NCBI GenBank assembly: GCA_963693305.1
Contig: OY855915.1
Location: forward strand, 14,975,840 to 15,039,839
Reading direction: 5' to 3'
Source of the DNA: Meandrina meandrites
Taxonomy: Eukaryota; Cnidaria; Anthozoa; Scleractinia; Meandrinidae
Length of the DNA stretch: 64,000 nt
Shown here: positions 32,342 to 42,620 of the stretch, piece by piece
How the letters are laid out: each line of letters starts with the position of its first letter
How positions within the stretch are numbered: position 1 is the first letter of the stretch
The notes under the pieces: model-generated
The model's input: only the letters and a program-made list of their open reading frames with translations
What the model was told of the DNA's origin: nothing
Databases searched by the model: none
Program-made: the position numbers and the translations under genes

Positions 32342-32975
32342 AGGAGAAGTTCACTCCAGAATGGCCATTTATTTTCTTTACGCCAATAAAACGTTTATAC
32401 AAAAATATGTTATTCACCAAAATTTCAGCATCCAACGAGCGCTAAATCCCTACGAAATCTTTCTCTAAAGTAGCCCAAAATTCGACAACTGAACGCCGCC
32501 ATCTTGGAGCTACTAATGTATGCGTGACGTCAAAGAGTTCAGCCTGAGGTTTAGCGGGAAAATTTAAATACTCGAAACTCCTTGTTTCTTTGTAGTGGCT
32601 TTTGTTTGTCAAAATGCCTGTTTGTGCAGCTCCATGTTTCTCAAACAGATCTCCAAGAGATACAAAGAAACCTTTCACCTTTTCTTTCCTTTCAGACAGG
32701 CATTTTGACAAACAAAAGCCACTTCAAAGAAACAAGGAGTTTCGAGTATTTAAATTTTCCCGCTAAACTTCAGGCTGAACTCTTTGACGTCACGCATACA
32801 TTACTGGCTCCAAGATGGCGGCGTTCAGTTGTCGAATTTTGGGCTACTTTAGAGAAAGATTTCGTAGGGATTTAGCGCTCGTTGGATGCTGAAATTTTGG
32901 TGAATAACATATTTTTGTATAAACGTTTTATTGGCGTAAAGAAAATAAATGGCCATTCTGGAGTGAACTTCTCCT
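32342..32975. mobile_element. TTAA foldback element with THAP start in its loop
   Basis: Two 280-base near-perfect arms (32,342-32,621 and 32,696-32,975) begin AGGAGAAGTTCACTCC and are flanked by TTAA (32,338-32,341; 32,976-32,979). From the left arm into the loop, an ATG at 32,614 opens a frame whose first 20 residues (MPVCAAPCFSNRSPRDTKKP) look like the start of a THAP zinc finger (two of the four metal ligands), after which the frame runs into the right arm. TTAA targets plus a THAP protein point to Kolobok-type transposons. Confidence 0.88.
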
Positions 32976-32979
32976 TTAA

Positions 32980-33918
32980 GTTTGCCTTCACTTTTTATTG
33001 TCGGAATAACATCAAAATCGCGATTGCATTTGTTTTGTTTCTCTTATCACTGCTTATCAGTGAGTGTGTTGAAATATCTTAGATGCGTAAATGAATATTT
33101 CGCCGGTTTCGTTGCGAGTTACCTGTGCTTGGCTGAGTGAGTTCAGGCTTCACATGACGCATATTTACTTACCAGAAATGAAGAAAATTCATTCAGTTCT
33201 CTACATAAAATTCTCTTAGCAACGAGTACGATAAAACAACCATGTAACCAAACCGAAACGAAAGGAAGTGGATTCAAAACAGTCAAAACAACCATCATTG
33301 TAAGCTTTTTCTAAGTCAGCGTGCACCACTTCCCAAATCACAGACTGCCTCAGTTCTTACACAAAAACTTCCTTAAATTGACTTACATAACCGGCAACAT
33401 CAATTTGCAGAGTTTGTTTTGCCGCCGTGATTTTCTCAGTTTGTCGTGGCGTGAGTTCATTTTCTTCACTGTGTTAAGCAGCGAGTTCACTTTGTTTTCT
33501 GTTTGTGCCTTGAGTTAATTTTTTTGCCCTGCAAACAAGGTCAAGATTATTTTTACATTGAATAACTCATAAAGGTCCTAGAGGTGTTTAATTGTGTACA
33601 GTAAACGTTGAAAACAGTTACAAAGATTTGTTTTGCGCCGACGTGCGTACGTGAGGAACCCAATAAAGTGCACTCGTCAATTTCAAGTTTAGAACCTGTC
33701 ACGGGCAAGAAAATTCAGAGTTTTTCAGACGGGTTAACCGCAATGTATTAACGTCACTTTCGTCAACAAAACCATGAGAGGTTTTTAAGATATTAAGTTA
33801 AACCATGAGCGATTAAAATTTATTTTATACCTATATGGGACACCGTATAAAGCTTAGAAATATAGTGTGTACTTAATTAACAACACTGTAATTAACTCGA
33901 GCAAAATAATTAATAAAT
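32980..33918. other. Unassigned intergenic sequence
   Basis: No gene or repeat recognised. Confidence 0.45.
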
Positions 33919-34655
33919 GGCCGTGTTTTCACGACACCGATTGTCTCGCTTAACATTCCTGAATGTGCTTTGTTTACAGACTTCGTTAAGTGACTTAAAA
34001 ATGATAGGTGTTTTCACGAGTAAGATTATATTTCATTTAAGTAACTTGAGGAGAGCACACGCGCGACTAAATAAATTTGAATAATGGCGGGAGGTGCAGA
34101 TAAAGCTCGCTTGTGCGTCTTGGCTTCTTCTTTTCAATCGTGTGTTTATGCGCTTTATTTGGCGAGAACATTTCCGTATCTCGAGGAATATGTTCCAGTT
34201 TGTTTGCAATTTGGTTAGACCATCTAGTACGTACGACAAGGCATGAACATGCGATGAGCGATTCCAGTGGAAAAGCGAGTAGCTGTTGCTTTATGGCGGC
34301 TTGCAACAGGAAATTCATACAGGACTTGTTTTTGGAGTTGGAAGATGCACTGAGCTAAAACAAAAAGACGAGTTTTGCTCAGCACTAAGTTCCCAAGAGG
34401 CATAAAAAAGAATGCGTGTTCTATTTCCGATTTGACAGCCTTGTCAGATGAATGACCGCAGGCTGCTTCCCATTGGCAGAAATTAATTGCCTACTCGCTT
34501 AAGCTACCTGGTTTGGTGGCTTAAATTTAATGAGAATTGCATTGAAGTTTGCCGACTCGCTTAACTTTAAGCGAGTCAGAAAAGTAACTGTTTTCACGAG
34601 ATTTCCGGTTGTCACTCGCTAAGCGACCTTAAAAATCGCTCGTGAAAACACGGCC
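33919..34655. mobile_element. 737-bp inverted-repeat element
   Basis: Inverted ends GGCCGTGTTTTCACGA, flanked by AAT (33,916-33,918; 34,656-34,658). Subterminal parts repeat CTCGCTTAA/TTAAGCGAG and TTTTCACGAG motifs. A 48-codon plus-strand frame at 34,084 starts MAGGADKARLCVL; no family was recognised. Confidence 0.8.
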
Positions 34656-34989
34656 AATGAGAGCTCCGCTTTTAGGCCTGCCTAAATCTATATTATCGTC
34701 TGTCGGATGCCGCGCTACTTAAATACGCACTATCAAAATAATTTCAGGAAATTAAATGTCAATCAAATGCGTTTTCGATGAGGTATCAGAACACGCAAGA
34801 CTTGTACGACACGTACATTTCTTTCTGTAAAAAGAAAATTCACACAATCACAAATCACGCATTTTGTTCCTTTAGCGATAAGTTATTAAACAAGTCGACG
34901 GTTTGCAAGAGTAACAAATCCAGATCAGCCAATGAATGGCGGTCAACATTGTCCATTTCCATCGACAAGCGCCATATTTTATCGTCCAG

Positions 34990-35232
34990 CTACTACTGGC
35001 GAGAAGCACGCCATCGCCTCAGTCTTCAGTTCCAAGTGATGTCGAAGTACTTTCTACGGCAAACACAAAAACGAAAAAACCTCGCGTTAAGTCTGCTGAC
35101 TGGACTGAGGAAGAAACGCACGAAGTTCTTGAAGCGTAGGCGCCAAAATATAAAAAGCTGTGGGGAGTTTCACAAAGAGAAAAAATCAAACTCTGGAACG
35201 ATATCTATTCTTTGTATAAAGAAAGGTGTCCA
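34990..35232 (+). pseudogene. Harbinger Myb/SANT-like protein, copy 2, truncated
   Basis: Reads STPSPQSSVPSDVEVLSTAN, then KKPRVKSADWTEEETHEVLE; the conserved Trp of the second helix is a TAG stop (35,137). The same frame then continues APKYKKLWGVSQREKIKLWN and DIYSLYKERCP before the sequence leaves the family. It retains the Trp lost in copy 1. Confidence 0.82.
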
Positions 35233-35235
35233 CAC

Positions 35236-35560
35236 CTTAGCCTAAATAGCACTCCGGTTAGCCTACAGTTAGCTCTAAGGTAGCTTGCGGTTAGCTTTTA
35301 TATTGGGATAAGGGATTTCTTGCTTGCCCGGTTCACATGGCTTGCGAGTCATGCGAGGCAAGCGAGCCATTTCGGTTAGCGAGCGATTTTTGCCATTTCG
35401 GCAAGCGAGCCATTTTATGTTAAATAACATATTGGTTAGCCTAGCAACACTCCGGTTAGCCAAAAAAGCACTTCGGTTAGCCTACAGATCGTTTAGGTAG
35501 CCTTTTTATTGGGATTTTCAAGTGCCTCGCAGGTCTGTCTCGCATGGCTCGCATGACTCG
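35236..35560. repeat. GGTTAGCC-motif repeat block
   Basis: CACTCCGGTTAGCCTA and variants (TTCGGTTAGC, TTGCGGTTAG) occur about seven times. The complement of the same motif forms a tandem array at 60,975-61,080. Confidence 0.8.
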
Positions 35561-36146
35561 CTGGCTCGCATATTGTACACACACTTTCAAAACAAATGTT
35601 GTGCAATACTCACGTAGCAATCACAGTCTTCTTTTAGGGTCTCGTTTTTCTGTTCAACCCTTTTCAACGCACTGTTGGACAGCTAAGAATTTGCTCGTTC
35701 GCTGCAAGTTCATAAAAAAACGCCATCTCTTCTGCGTGCATTGCGTGTCGTTTATTTACAGATAAAATCGTGCCGAGTGCACCGAATTAGCTCCAATTTG
35801 TTGCGCTTGATAGACCGATCAGAAGAACCGCACAAGACTGTGAACTAACTACAGCAATAAACGTAAAAGAAAAGAAATCAATTTTAAGAACAGTAAAGCG
35901 TGCCTGTATTTCACATAATAAGCCCTTTACAATAAATACTCCTAACCTGCAGTTTGATAAACCAGCGCGCTGCGACCTCTTTGTTAAGAAACATTATCTG
36001 TTCTTTGATATGAAATTCTGGCGGCCTCACAAAGCAAATGTTGACATGGCGGGAAAAATATTGACATGGCGGGAAAATTCCGCGGCCTCACAAAGGAAAC
36101 ATGCATGGAATGGTCCATGGAATGCACTTTCTCCCCCTCGCATATT

Positions 36147-36181
36147 CTCGTGTCGTCATGACAACGTCATGACGACACGAG
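36147..36181. repeat. Perfect 16-bp hairpin, second copy
   Basis: Identical to 25,338-25,372. Confidence 0.93.
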
Positions 36182-36380
36182 ACAAAAAGTAGGGGTCACC
36201 GACCATTTAAGCTTGCAAACTGCTAGCGAAGTTATCGCAACGGCTACTCACCCTATAGGTGGTTGGAAAGATTCCTCAGCGCGCGCGCTCGATGCATGAC
36301 GTGGCGTAGCGTTGCGACAGGAATTACGTGCGCAGTAAGGATGCGCATAAACAATTAGCGCGAACGTCCTTAACCATCAG
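36182..36380. repeat. Repeat terminus related to 19.4 kb
   Basis: GGGGTCACCGAC at about 36,193 and the end GCGCGAACGTCCTTAA near 36,360 mirror 19,414-19,515. Confidence 0.55.
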
Positions 36381-36687
36381 CTAATACCGACCTCATAATG
36401 GTACCGTAATAAGCACCTAAGAACCCATTAACCGAAACGTAACGGTGTCCCTACGTCGCCTGTATTTATTAAACGTATTTATCAATCGAGAATTCGTATA
36501 GCCCGTATAGTTTATCGACTTTGTATTTTGTTTTGATCGAGTATTTTTTTAACTCGAACTAAACAAATATCGAAGGAGAAAAAATTAGTCAAATGTAAGA
36601 CTTTCACCCTCAATCTTCCCTCGATTCCTGAATAGTCCCAATATATGCTCAAGCATCATGCTCATGCCGTTTATGAGTTAAAAAGGA

Positions 36688-36840
<153 letters not shown>

Positions 36841-36848
36841 AGAAGAAA

Positions 36849-37034
36849 GGGCACTTTTGTAACGAAAAAAGGGAACTTTTGTAACGAAAAAAGGGAACTT
36901 TTGTAACGTGGGGAACTTTTGTAACGTGCTTAGGGAACTTTTGTAACGTGTCTAGGGAACTTTTGTAACGATCATCGGGAACTTTTGTAACGGTGGGGAA
37001 CTTTTGTAACGCGAAGTAGGGCACTTGTGTAACG
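36849..37034. repeat. Nine-copy array of a 16-bp motif, 22-bp spacing
   Basis: GGGAACTTTTGTAACG (first copy GGGCAC, last GGGCACTTGTG) starts at 36,849, 36,871, 36,893, 36,911, 36,933, 36,955, 36,977, 36,996 and 37,019. The spacers are 2-7 bases and differ in sequence, while six of the eight spacings are 22 or 23. Related motifs occur at about 40,558, 40,957 and, inverted next to another (GA)n, at 41,124. Confidence 0.93.
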
Positions 37035-37774
37035 ACCATACAAATGTAACTTCCGACGAAAGAGCATGCGATTGTCACTTCTAACAGGAGTCATGGGTAA
37101 TGATGTAGGAGTATGGCAAGTGGTGGTCATCTTCGTTTATTAAAACGTTTCTTTGTTTAGTTTTCTCAGATGCCATTATTTGGGATGGTATTTTCCTTTT
37201 GTAAAGGCTCTTGGGATGGCTTCATCCCTGGTTCCAGGTTTCCTGTACATTTATTCGCCAAAGGTTTTTTTTTTTGGCGTTGGTGTAACCACGTTTGTTT
37301 TGTGAGGTGAGCAGATTCTCAGCTTTGCTAGCTTTTTTTTGCCAGGTTGTTTTTAAAGAACTAGTCATGTTAATACAGGATTTCATGTTACGCAAATCGT
37401 AGAAACAGTGTAGTAGAATGTTTATTGTTAATCAGTACAAGTGTGTAGGGTTCGGGTTCGTTCTCGCATGTCCCTCCCGAAATAGACTTGTTCAGTTTTG
37501 AACTTGTGTTTATATTTGTTTTTCAGCGAAAACCAAAAAATGTGTCTAACATAACTATGGGTATCCACGGCTACGCAACTATTCAAGTGGGGTTTTGGTA
37601 TTTTAAACTTTAAAAGACATTAACGTCGACGAATATCGTTAGCCTAATATAGTTGTCTATTTTTTATAAGCCGAAAATTATGTCATATCATGAACAGATT
37701 TCTTAGATCTAATTGAAAGTAGTACAAGTCAACAGATGTTTTCATTCTATTCTAATTTCTGATGTGTTTTATCC
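37035..37774. other. Unassigned sequence
   Basis: Nothing recognised. Confidence 0.45.
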
Positions 37775-38115
37775 TTTTCACTCTTCTGAGAATGCCGCTG
37801 CCCGCGTTATCACCTGTTCCCAAAAGTCGACTACATCACTCCAATAATGAAAGAACTGGCTTACTGTTTCTGAACGCATTCACCGCATTCGAGATTCTGT
37901 TACTTTCCTTTAAGGTTCTACATCGTCAATCTCCTACTTACAATCAAGATTTGTTAACCTGCTGCTAACCTTCTAGAACACTCCGATCATCATCCTCATT
38001 ACGCCTAAATCCCAGTCCTAATATGGGTCTCGAGCCTTTGCTGTTTCTGCTCCTGAACTCTGGAATAGTCTGCCTGTTTTTATCCGTTCACGTGCCAATT
38101 TAAGAGCGAGTATCC
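37775..38115 (+). pseudogene. LINE reverse transcriptase, C-terminal remnant
   Basis: In shifting frames the plus strand reads NAAARVITCSQK, then FEILLLSFKVLHRQSPTYN, then LRSSSSLRLNPSPN-like and SRAFAVSAPELWNSLPVFIR, the distinctive region after the polymerase domain of L2/CR1-like LINE ORF2 proteins. At least two frameshifts separate the blocks, and the palm motifs are absent. It is a 5'-truncated dead copy, as LINE insertions usually are. Confidence 0.82.
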
Positions 38116-41100
38116 GTAAATATCGCCTGGAGGAGTGCAATTTGAAAAAAATCGATAATTCTCAAACTTGGCCAGAATGTTGGTCTAGTGGAACTATTTA
38201 AAGTTCAATCAGATTTTTATTTTACGCGAACGGCGACGATGACGGTTTGAAAGCTCTAACAAGTGGTTCACACATGACTTAAAAATTTACCAAAAAAGCA
38301 CAAAAAAGCACAGTCAAACAATTAACACATCATTCAAAAGAAGACATACGGATTTACAATTTAAATGGCTAAATAAACAATTACACTCAAAACATAATAT
38401 TTTCAAGATTTGTAATTTTTCGGCCTATTTTGCCTATTTCAGAACGGTAAAAATGGAAATATTGAGAGCCAGTGCTATAAAAATATATCCTAAACGAAAG
38501 AGCAACATTTCTTCTTCCAATATATATAATAAAATTTTTGGGCTACTCGAACAACAAATTTGACAGTGGTACCGAGCTCAAAAATCGCTTTTTCGTGTCA
38601 CGGTATTTCCATCAATAAAATGTCAAAATTGACAGTTAAAAATCGCACTTTGGTTTGTCATCTAGTGTTATGAAAATATAACCCAATGAAGAGCAACGTT
38701 TTTTCTTAAAGCAAATGTAAAAATACTTTTGGGCCACTTAAACAACGAATTTTGAGAGCGCTGTACGCAAGTGCTACTGAGCTCAAAAATCCGTACATTT
38801 GAAATTGCGTGACACATCCTCCAATCGATGGCCCATAAACCGAGCTCCGAAGCACTTGCGAGTTTCCCTTGCGAGGGAAGCTCGAAAAAAGAGGTCTAGT
38901 ACGTTGTTGTTATAGTATGCAAAAATGATTTGGTAGCGCTTGAAAAGGTAAGATACTTAGTATAATGAACGTTTGGCTAACGGGCTTCTTACAAATTTTA
39001 AAAAGTTCTTGGAAGTTCTTCGCACTTAAAATTTTCTTTCGTATTTGACAGTTTAGATTGCTCAATGAAAACGACATTTGAAGCTGTAGGCTACCAAATA
39101 ATTATTGATCTTTTCAATTTACAAAAGGAGCTTACCTCCAATGACTGCTACTTGATTATATCTTAGCTGTTGGCTGATTACACGCGGAGAACAAGAACTT
39201 GCGTAACCTTCCCATGAATTGAAATTATTGCGTGACAGTGTGGTCAGTCTAAGTAACGGCCGAATAAATATCACAAATTTCAGAAATTATCGTTTAAATT
39301 TTACCAAAAAAAAATATAAGCAGTTGCTAAAACAATAGCTAGGACTGATCATTGTTGATACGCTGTGAACTGTCAAAAAGTTTCGTTTTTTCGTTGGTAA
39401 TCGTCGCGTCTTCGATTTCTTCGGAAATACCCATAGAAAGGCTCAAATATGGAAGCTCTCCAAATAAATGACAAGCTGACGTCATCACTCCAGACACGTG
39501 GCCGAAGATACTATCTATGCTTGTACAAGATAAATTCGGAACGCTACAAAATATTAATGGAGCATCCAACAGGCACACTTCCCTGAACCACTGAAACGCG
39601 TCAAAATTTGCTCACACTTCCAAGGGTTAAAAATCAGTTTATTTTTTAAGGCAAAATACTTTACATATACATGCTATTATACTAAAAAAAGAACGTCTTG
39701 ATTTCATAATTGTACATTTGTTTATGGATGAGTACCTGCAATACCTTACGTTAGCCACGCACCCAAAACTTTGCGGTCTAGATAGGGTGTGGGTATTAGA
39801 GATAACGCCCTCTCTAAAACAGCTATGTATGGATATTTTTTCCCGCAACAGTGCAGATCTCTGCTGCGCTCAGCAGGAAGTGTTATGCTAAGTGGAGGAA
39901 ACCTAAAAGAAATCGTCATTTATGCATATGAGTACAATACATATAGCACCAAATATTAGATCTTGATAGTTAGAACATCTCAAGGCTTTGTGCGGTGGAT
40001 CAGCAACCTTGATATGGTTTTCTTTTCTTTGCGCCGGGTTTAACAACCGTTTAACAGTGAAACGACTTTCAGTGTTTGAAATCATTGCTTTACAACTCTG
40101 TGTTTCTGTTGCCAAACACAAGCTCTTCTGGAACAATTATTGTGTAGTGGGTTTGTTAGTCTTCTTATATTCGACAGAGTGCTTTTCAGGGCCTCGGTAT
40201 GCGCAATTGTTAGGCGCGTAGTTTTTAAAATATCCCTAAGCTGTGTGATGCGTGTTGCAAGGAGCAAGTTTCTTATGTTATAAATTATGTCAATGATGTA
40301 TTTGCATCACTGATTTGCCCATGAAGTAACTCAAACTGTCAATTTTTGCGTCCATAGAGACTTAACCACATTACCGCTCAATTACGCGGGTGTTCAAAAA
40401 CCCTTTTCGTGGCCCTAACTCCCTTTCCTTGAAAGGGAAAAATATGAAATTTGGGTCACTTGTTGCTGTCGTGATGGTGTTTAATTTGATTATAATATTG
40501 TGTCCTATCTCTCAAAAAAATATGCCGATAATGACATTCGGAACATCTAGCAAATAGGGAGCTTTCGTAACGTTGCCGCTTTTAAGACATTAGTAACTTA
40601 AAATCTTTATAAAAAATAAAGGAGTGCGCCGTTTCCTTTGATTTTTCTCTGATATATTGCCTAAGCATAACTTTATCTTGTGCTAAAGTTTGAGCAAATT
40701 TGGTCGAATAACTTTTATGGAATAAAGTTTTCAAAGTCAAGAAACAAAAAATGAGCTTTTTCCGATCCATGATTCTGTTCATTGGCATGAAGAGTCAAAC
40801 AGTTACACGGCAGAATTTTTCTGGGCGTCATATCTCACATTTAAATCATTGTGGTAATCGAGAGAATCGTGTGGGACATAAATGGTAAGCCAATAGCTAC
40901 ATTTCGGCCGAGAAATTAGATTTAAAGCTTTTAACAGGATGCTTACCACGAGATAGGGAACTTATGTAACCTCTCAGGTATATATTAGAGTCTTATTCAG
41001 TGATATTGAAATGGTATATGTCGACCACTTGTATGCATTGGAATGACATGTTAAAGGTTATTTCAGCCTTTGAATGGTTTCGCTGCGTGTAGAATTGTTC

Positions 41101-41120
41101 AAGCTATCAGAAAAAGAGAA
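38116..41120. other. Unassigned; includes a diverged ~200-bp direct repeat
   Basis: 38,465-38,600 and 38,665-38,800 share TTTTTGGGC(T/C)AC(T/)CGAACAAC-like and GAGCTCAAAAATC stretches, an old tandem duplication. The rest holds short frames only (for example 39,339-39,578 minus) with no recognisable domain. Confidence 0.5.
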
Positions 41121-41150
41121 TAGCGTTACAAAAGTGCCTTACTTTTCTTC

Positions 41151-41151
<1 letters not shown>

Positions 41152-41194
<43 letters not shown>
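41152..41194. repeat. (GA)n microsatellite next to an inverted 16-bp motif
   Basis: Preceded by GCGTTACAAAAGTGCC, the complement of the array unit at 36,849, and TTCTTCTAG, mirroring the AGAAGAAA next to the first (GA)n. Confidence 0.92.
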
Positions 41195-41197
<3 letters not shown>

Positions 41198-41966
41198 GCT
41201 GTCAACGAAAAAGAAATGATGATAATAAGAAAATTGGGGGATGTGATAGACTGGTTATTTAATTTGTTAGCCCCCGCCAATGCTTTGAAGTGAAGGTTTT
41301 TTTATTAACCAATCGGTAAATGTCATGTTCAGATATATTATTCGCAGTACTAATTGTGCTCTAATTTGAAATACAATAATCTATGTCATAAAAATGCGTT
41401 TTTATTGAAAGTTTTTTAATCCTTTATCCGGTTTTTTAATTACGTAGTCTAAATAAGAGCAGCTGCTTTCTACTCATTAGGTAAGCGTAAAATATTATTC
41501 AATGCGGCAAGTTTAAAACCAAGGCAGGTGTTTATGCTATAAAGTCGGGCATCTGGTGGACTCTAGAAAAAAAAAAGTAAAATGAGGATATATTTCGTTT
41601 CAGCTCACCTTAATTCTAAACTAGCAAGGCCAGAAGCAGTATTGGTTCTTATTGTCGAAGCACCGAATAAACGTTTGAGCCTTACCTTGTTTAACAGACG
41701 TGAGCCAACACGTCAACCAATGTCAACTAGCAATATTCCTCTATGATGCTTTCAACATGTTCAATGATAACATAAACTCAGTCCCAGTTTAAACCAATAG
41801 CAAATTATTGTCACAATTTGCGCACATTGAAATAGACAAAGAAATACACACACAAACGACAGCTTGACACTCAATGAAATTATTACTTTTTTGTCGAATT
41901 TCGCTCAAGGAAAAAATCAACCCGCGCATAACCTTAAAAGCGAGGGTAGTTTTTAGCTTATAAATC
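41195..41966 (+). promoter_or_regulatory. 5' flank of the receptor gene
   Basis: The region from which transcription of the receptor should start. There is no convincing TATA box at a usable distance. An in-frame TAA at 41,961-41,963 directly precedes the ATG, which fixes the first methionine of this exon as the start unless a non-coding or signal-encoding exon lies upstream. Confidence 0.4.
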
Positions 41967-42620
41967 ATGTTAAGAGCGCAGCTAGACATCTTGGCCGTCA
42001 CCTACTTCTTCTGGTTGTTATTTGAAGCTGATGCTCAATTAGTTTCGGCTTCCTCGTCAACTCGTAACACAAGTTATTCACCTGAAAAGGATTATTCCAC
42101 GCCAGTTATCAACTCTACGTCCGTTAGCCAGCACTACCCTTCGACAATCGATACGACAATTTATCAACCGACAGCTCAGCAGACAGGATGCGGTAAACAG
42201 ATTCGCAACTTCTCTATTTGTTGGGTTGATTATCCTCCATACCTTATGAGAGACGAGAATGGAGCAATGACAGGAATATTTCATGAAGAATTTGAAGACA
42301 TGATCAACAAATGCTGCAACTCCAGTCATTGGTTAAACTACACCCGCGAAGCGAACTTCTCGGAACTAAGTGATTGCATGAAGTCTGATGAAATCGATTT
42401 TGTCTTCCCTGTCCTTCGTAAACAAGTTAGAAGCAATCGATATGACGCAGTACGTTTTGTGGAACTGCTGCAATCGCCCGGTATAGCAGTACTGACGAAT
42501 CGAACACGGCTTGAGCAGCGGGCAAAATGGAATGTAATTCAAGAATTCTTCCAAACCTGGACGGTATTTGTGCTTGCTCTACTCTTAAATGCAATATTTG
42601 GAATCCTAATTTGGGCACTG
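41967..42620 (+). CDS. Receptor exon 1: signal peptide, S1 lobe, TM1
   Basis: 218 codons from ATG to donor CTG|GTGAGT, phase 0. After the hydrophobic leader (VTYFFWLLFEADA) comes a Ser/Thr-rich stretch (25-72), then an SBP_bac_3-like fold start: FSICWVDYPPYLMRDENGAM, GIFHEEFEDMI. SNRYDAVRF (156-164) occupies the place of the conserved ligand arginine segment of the family, and TWTVFVLALLLNAIFGILIW is TM1. Cysteines at 75, 85, 116, 117 and 137 could form disulfides. Confidence 0.9.

Larger units (their letters stand above)
34930..36181. mobile_element. PIF/Harbinger element remnant, copy 2
   Basis: Matches the 23,881-25,380 copy at both ends but lacks the end of the SANT gene and most of the transposase. 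The minus-strand transposase end is reduced to about 35,600-35,720, where the sequence jumps from TTCAACGCACTG directly to TTGGACAGCTAAGAATTTGC. A 300-bp block full of CACTCCGGTTAGCC motifs replaces the deleted middle. Confidence 0.8.

Noticed and set aside
32442..32875. Nearly identical 89- and 97-codon proteins on both strands
   Set aside because: Produced by the inverted arms of the TTAA foldback; only the short THAP-like start in the loop is meaningful.
34778..35245. 155-codon plus-strand frame
   Set aside because: Runs out of frame over the Harbinger SANT gene, whose true frame is recognisable in 34,990-35,232.
36849..37034. CRISPR-like repeat array
   Set aside because: Repeats are 16 bp and spacers 2-7 bp, in animal nuclear DNA with no cas genes; spacers are too short to be acquired sequence.
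39339..39578. 79-codon minus-strand ORF with hydrophobic parts
   Set aside because: No splice sites or recognised domain; could not be supported.
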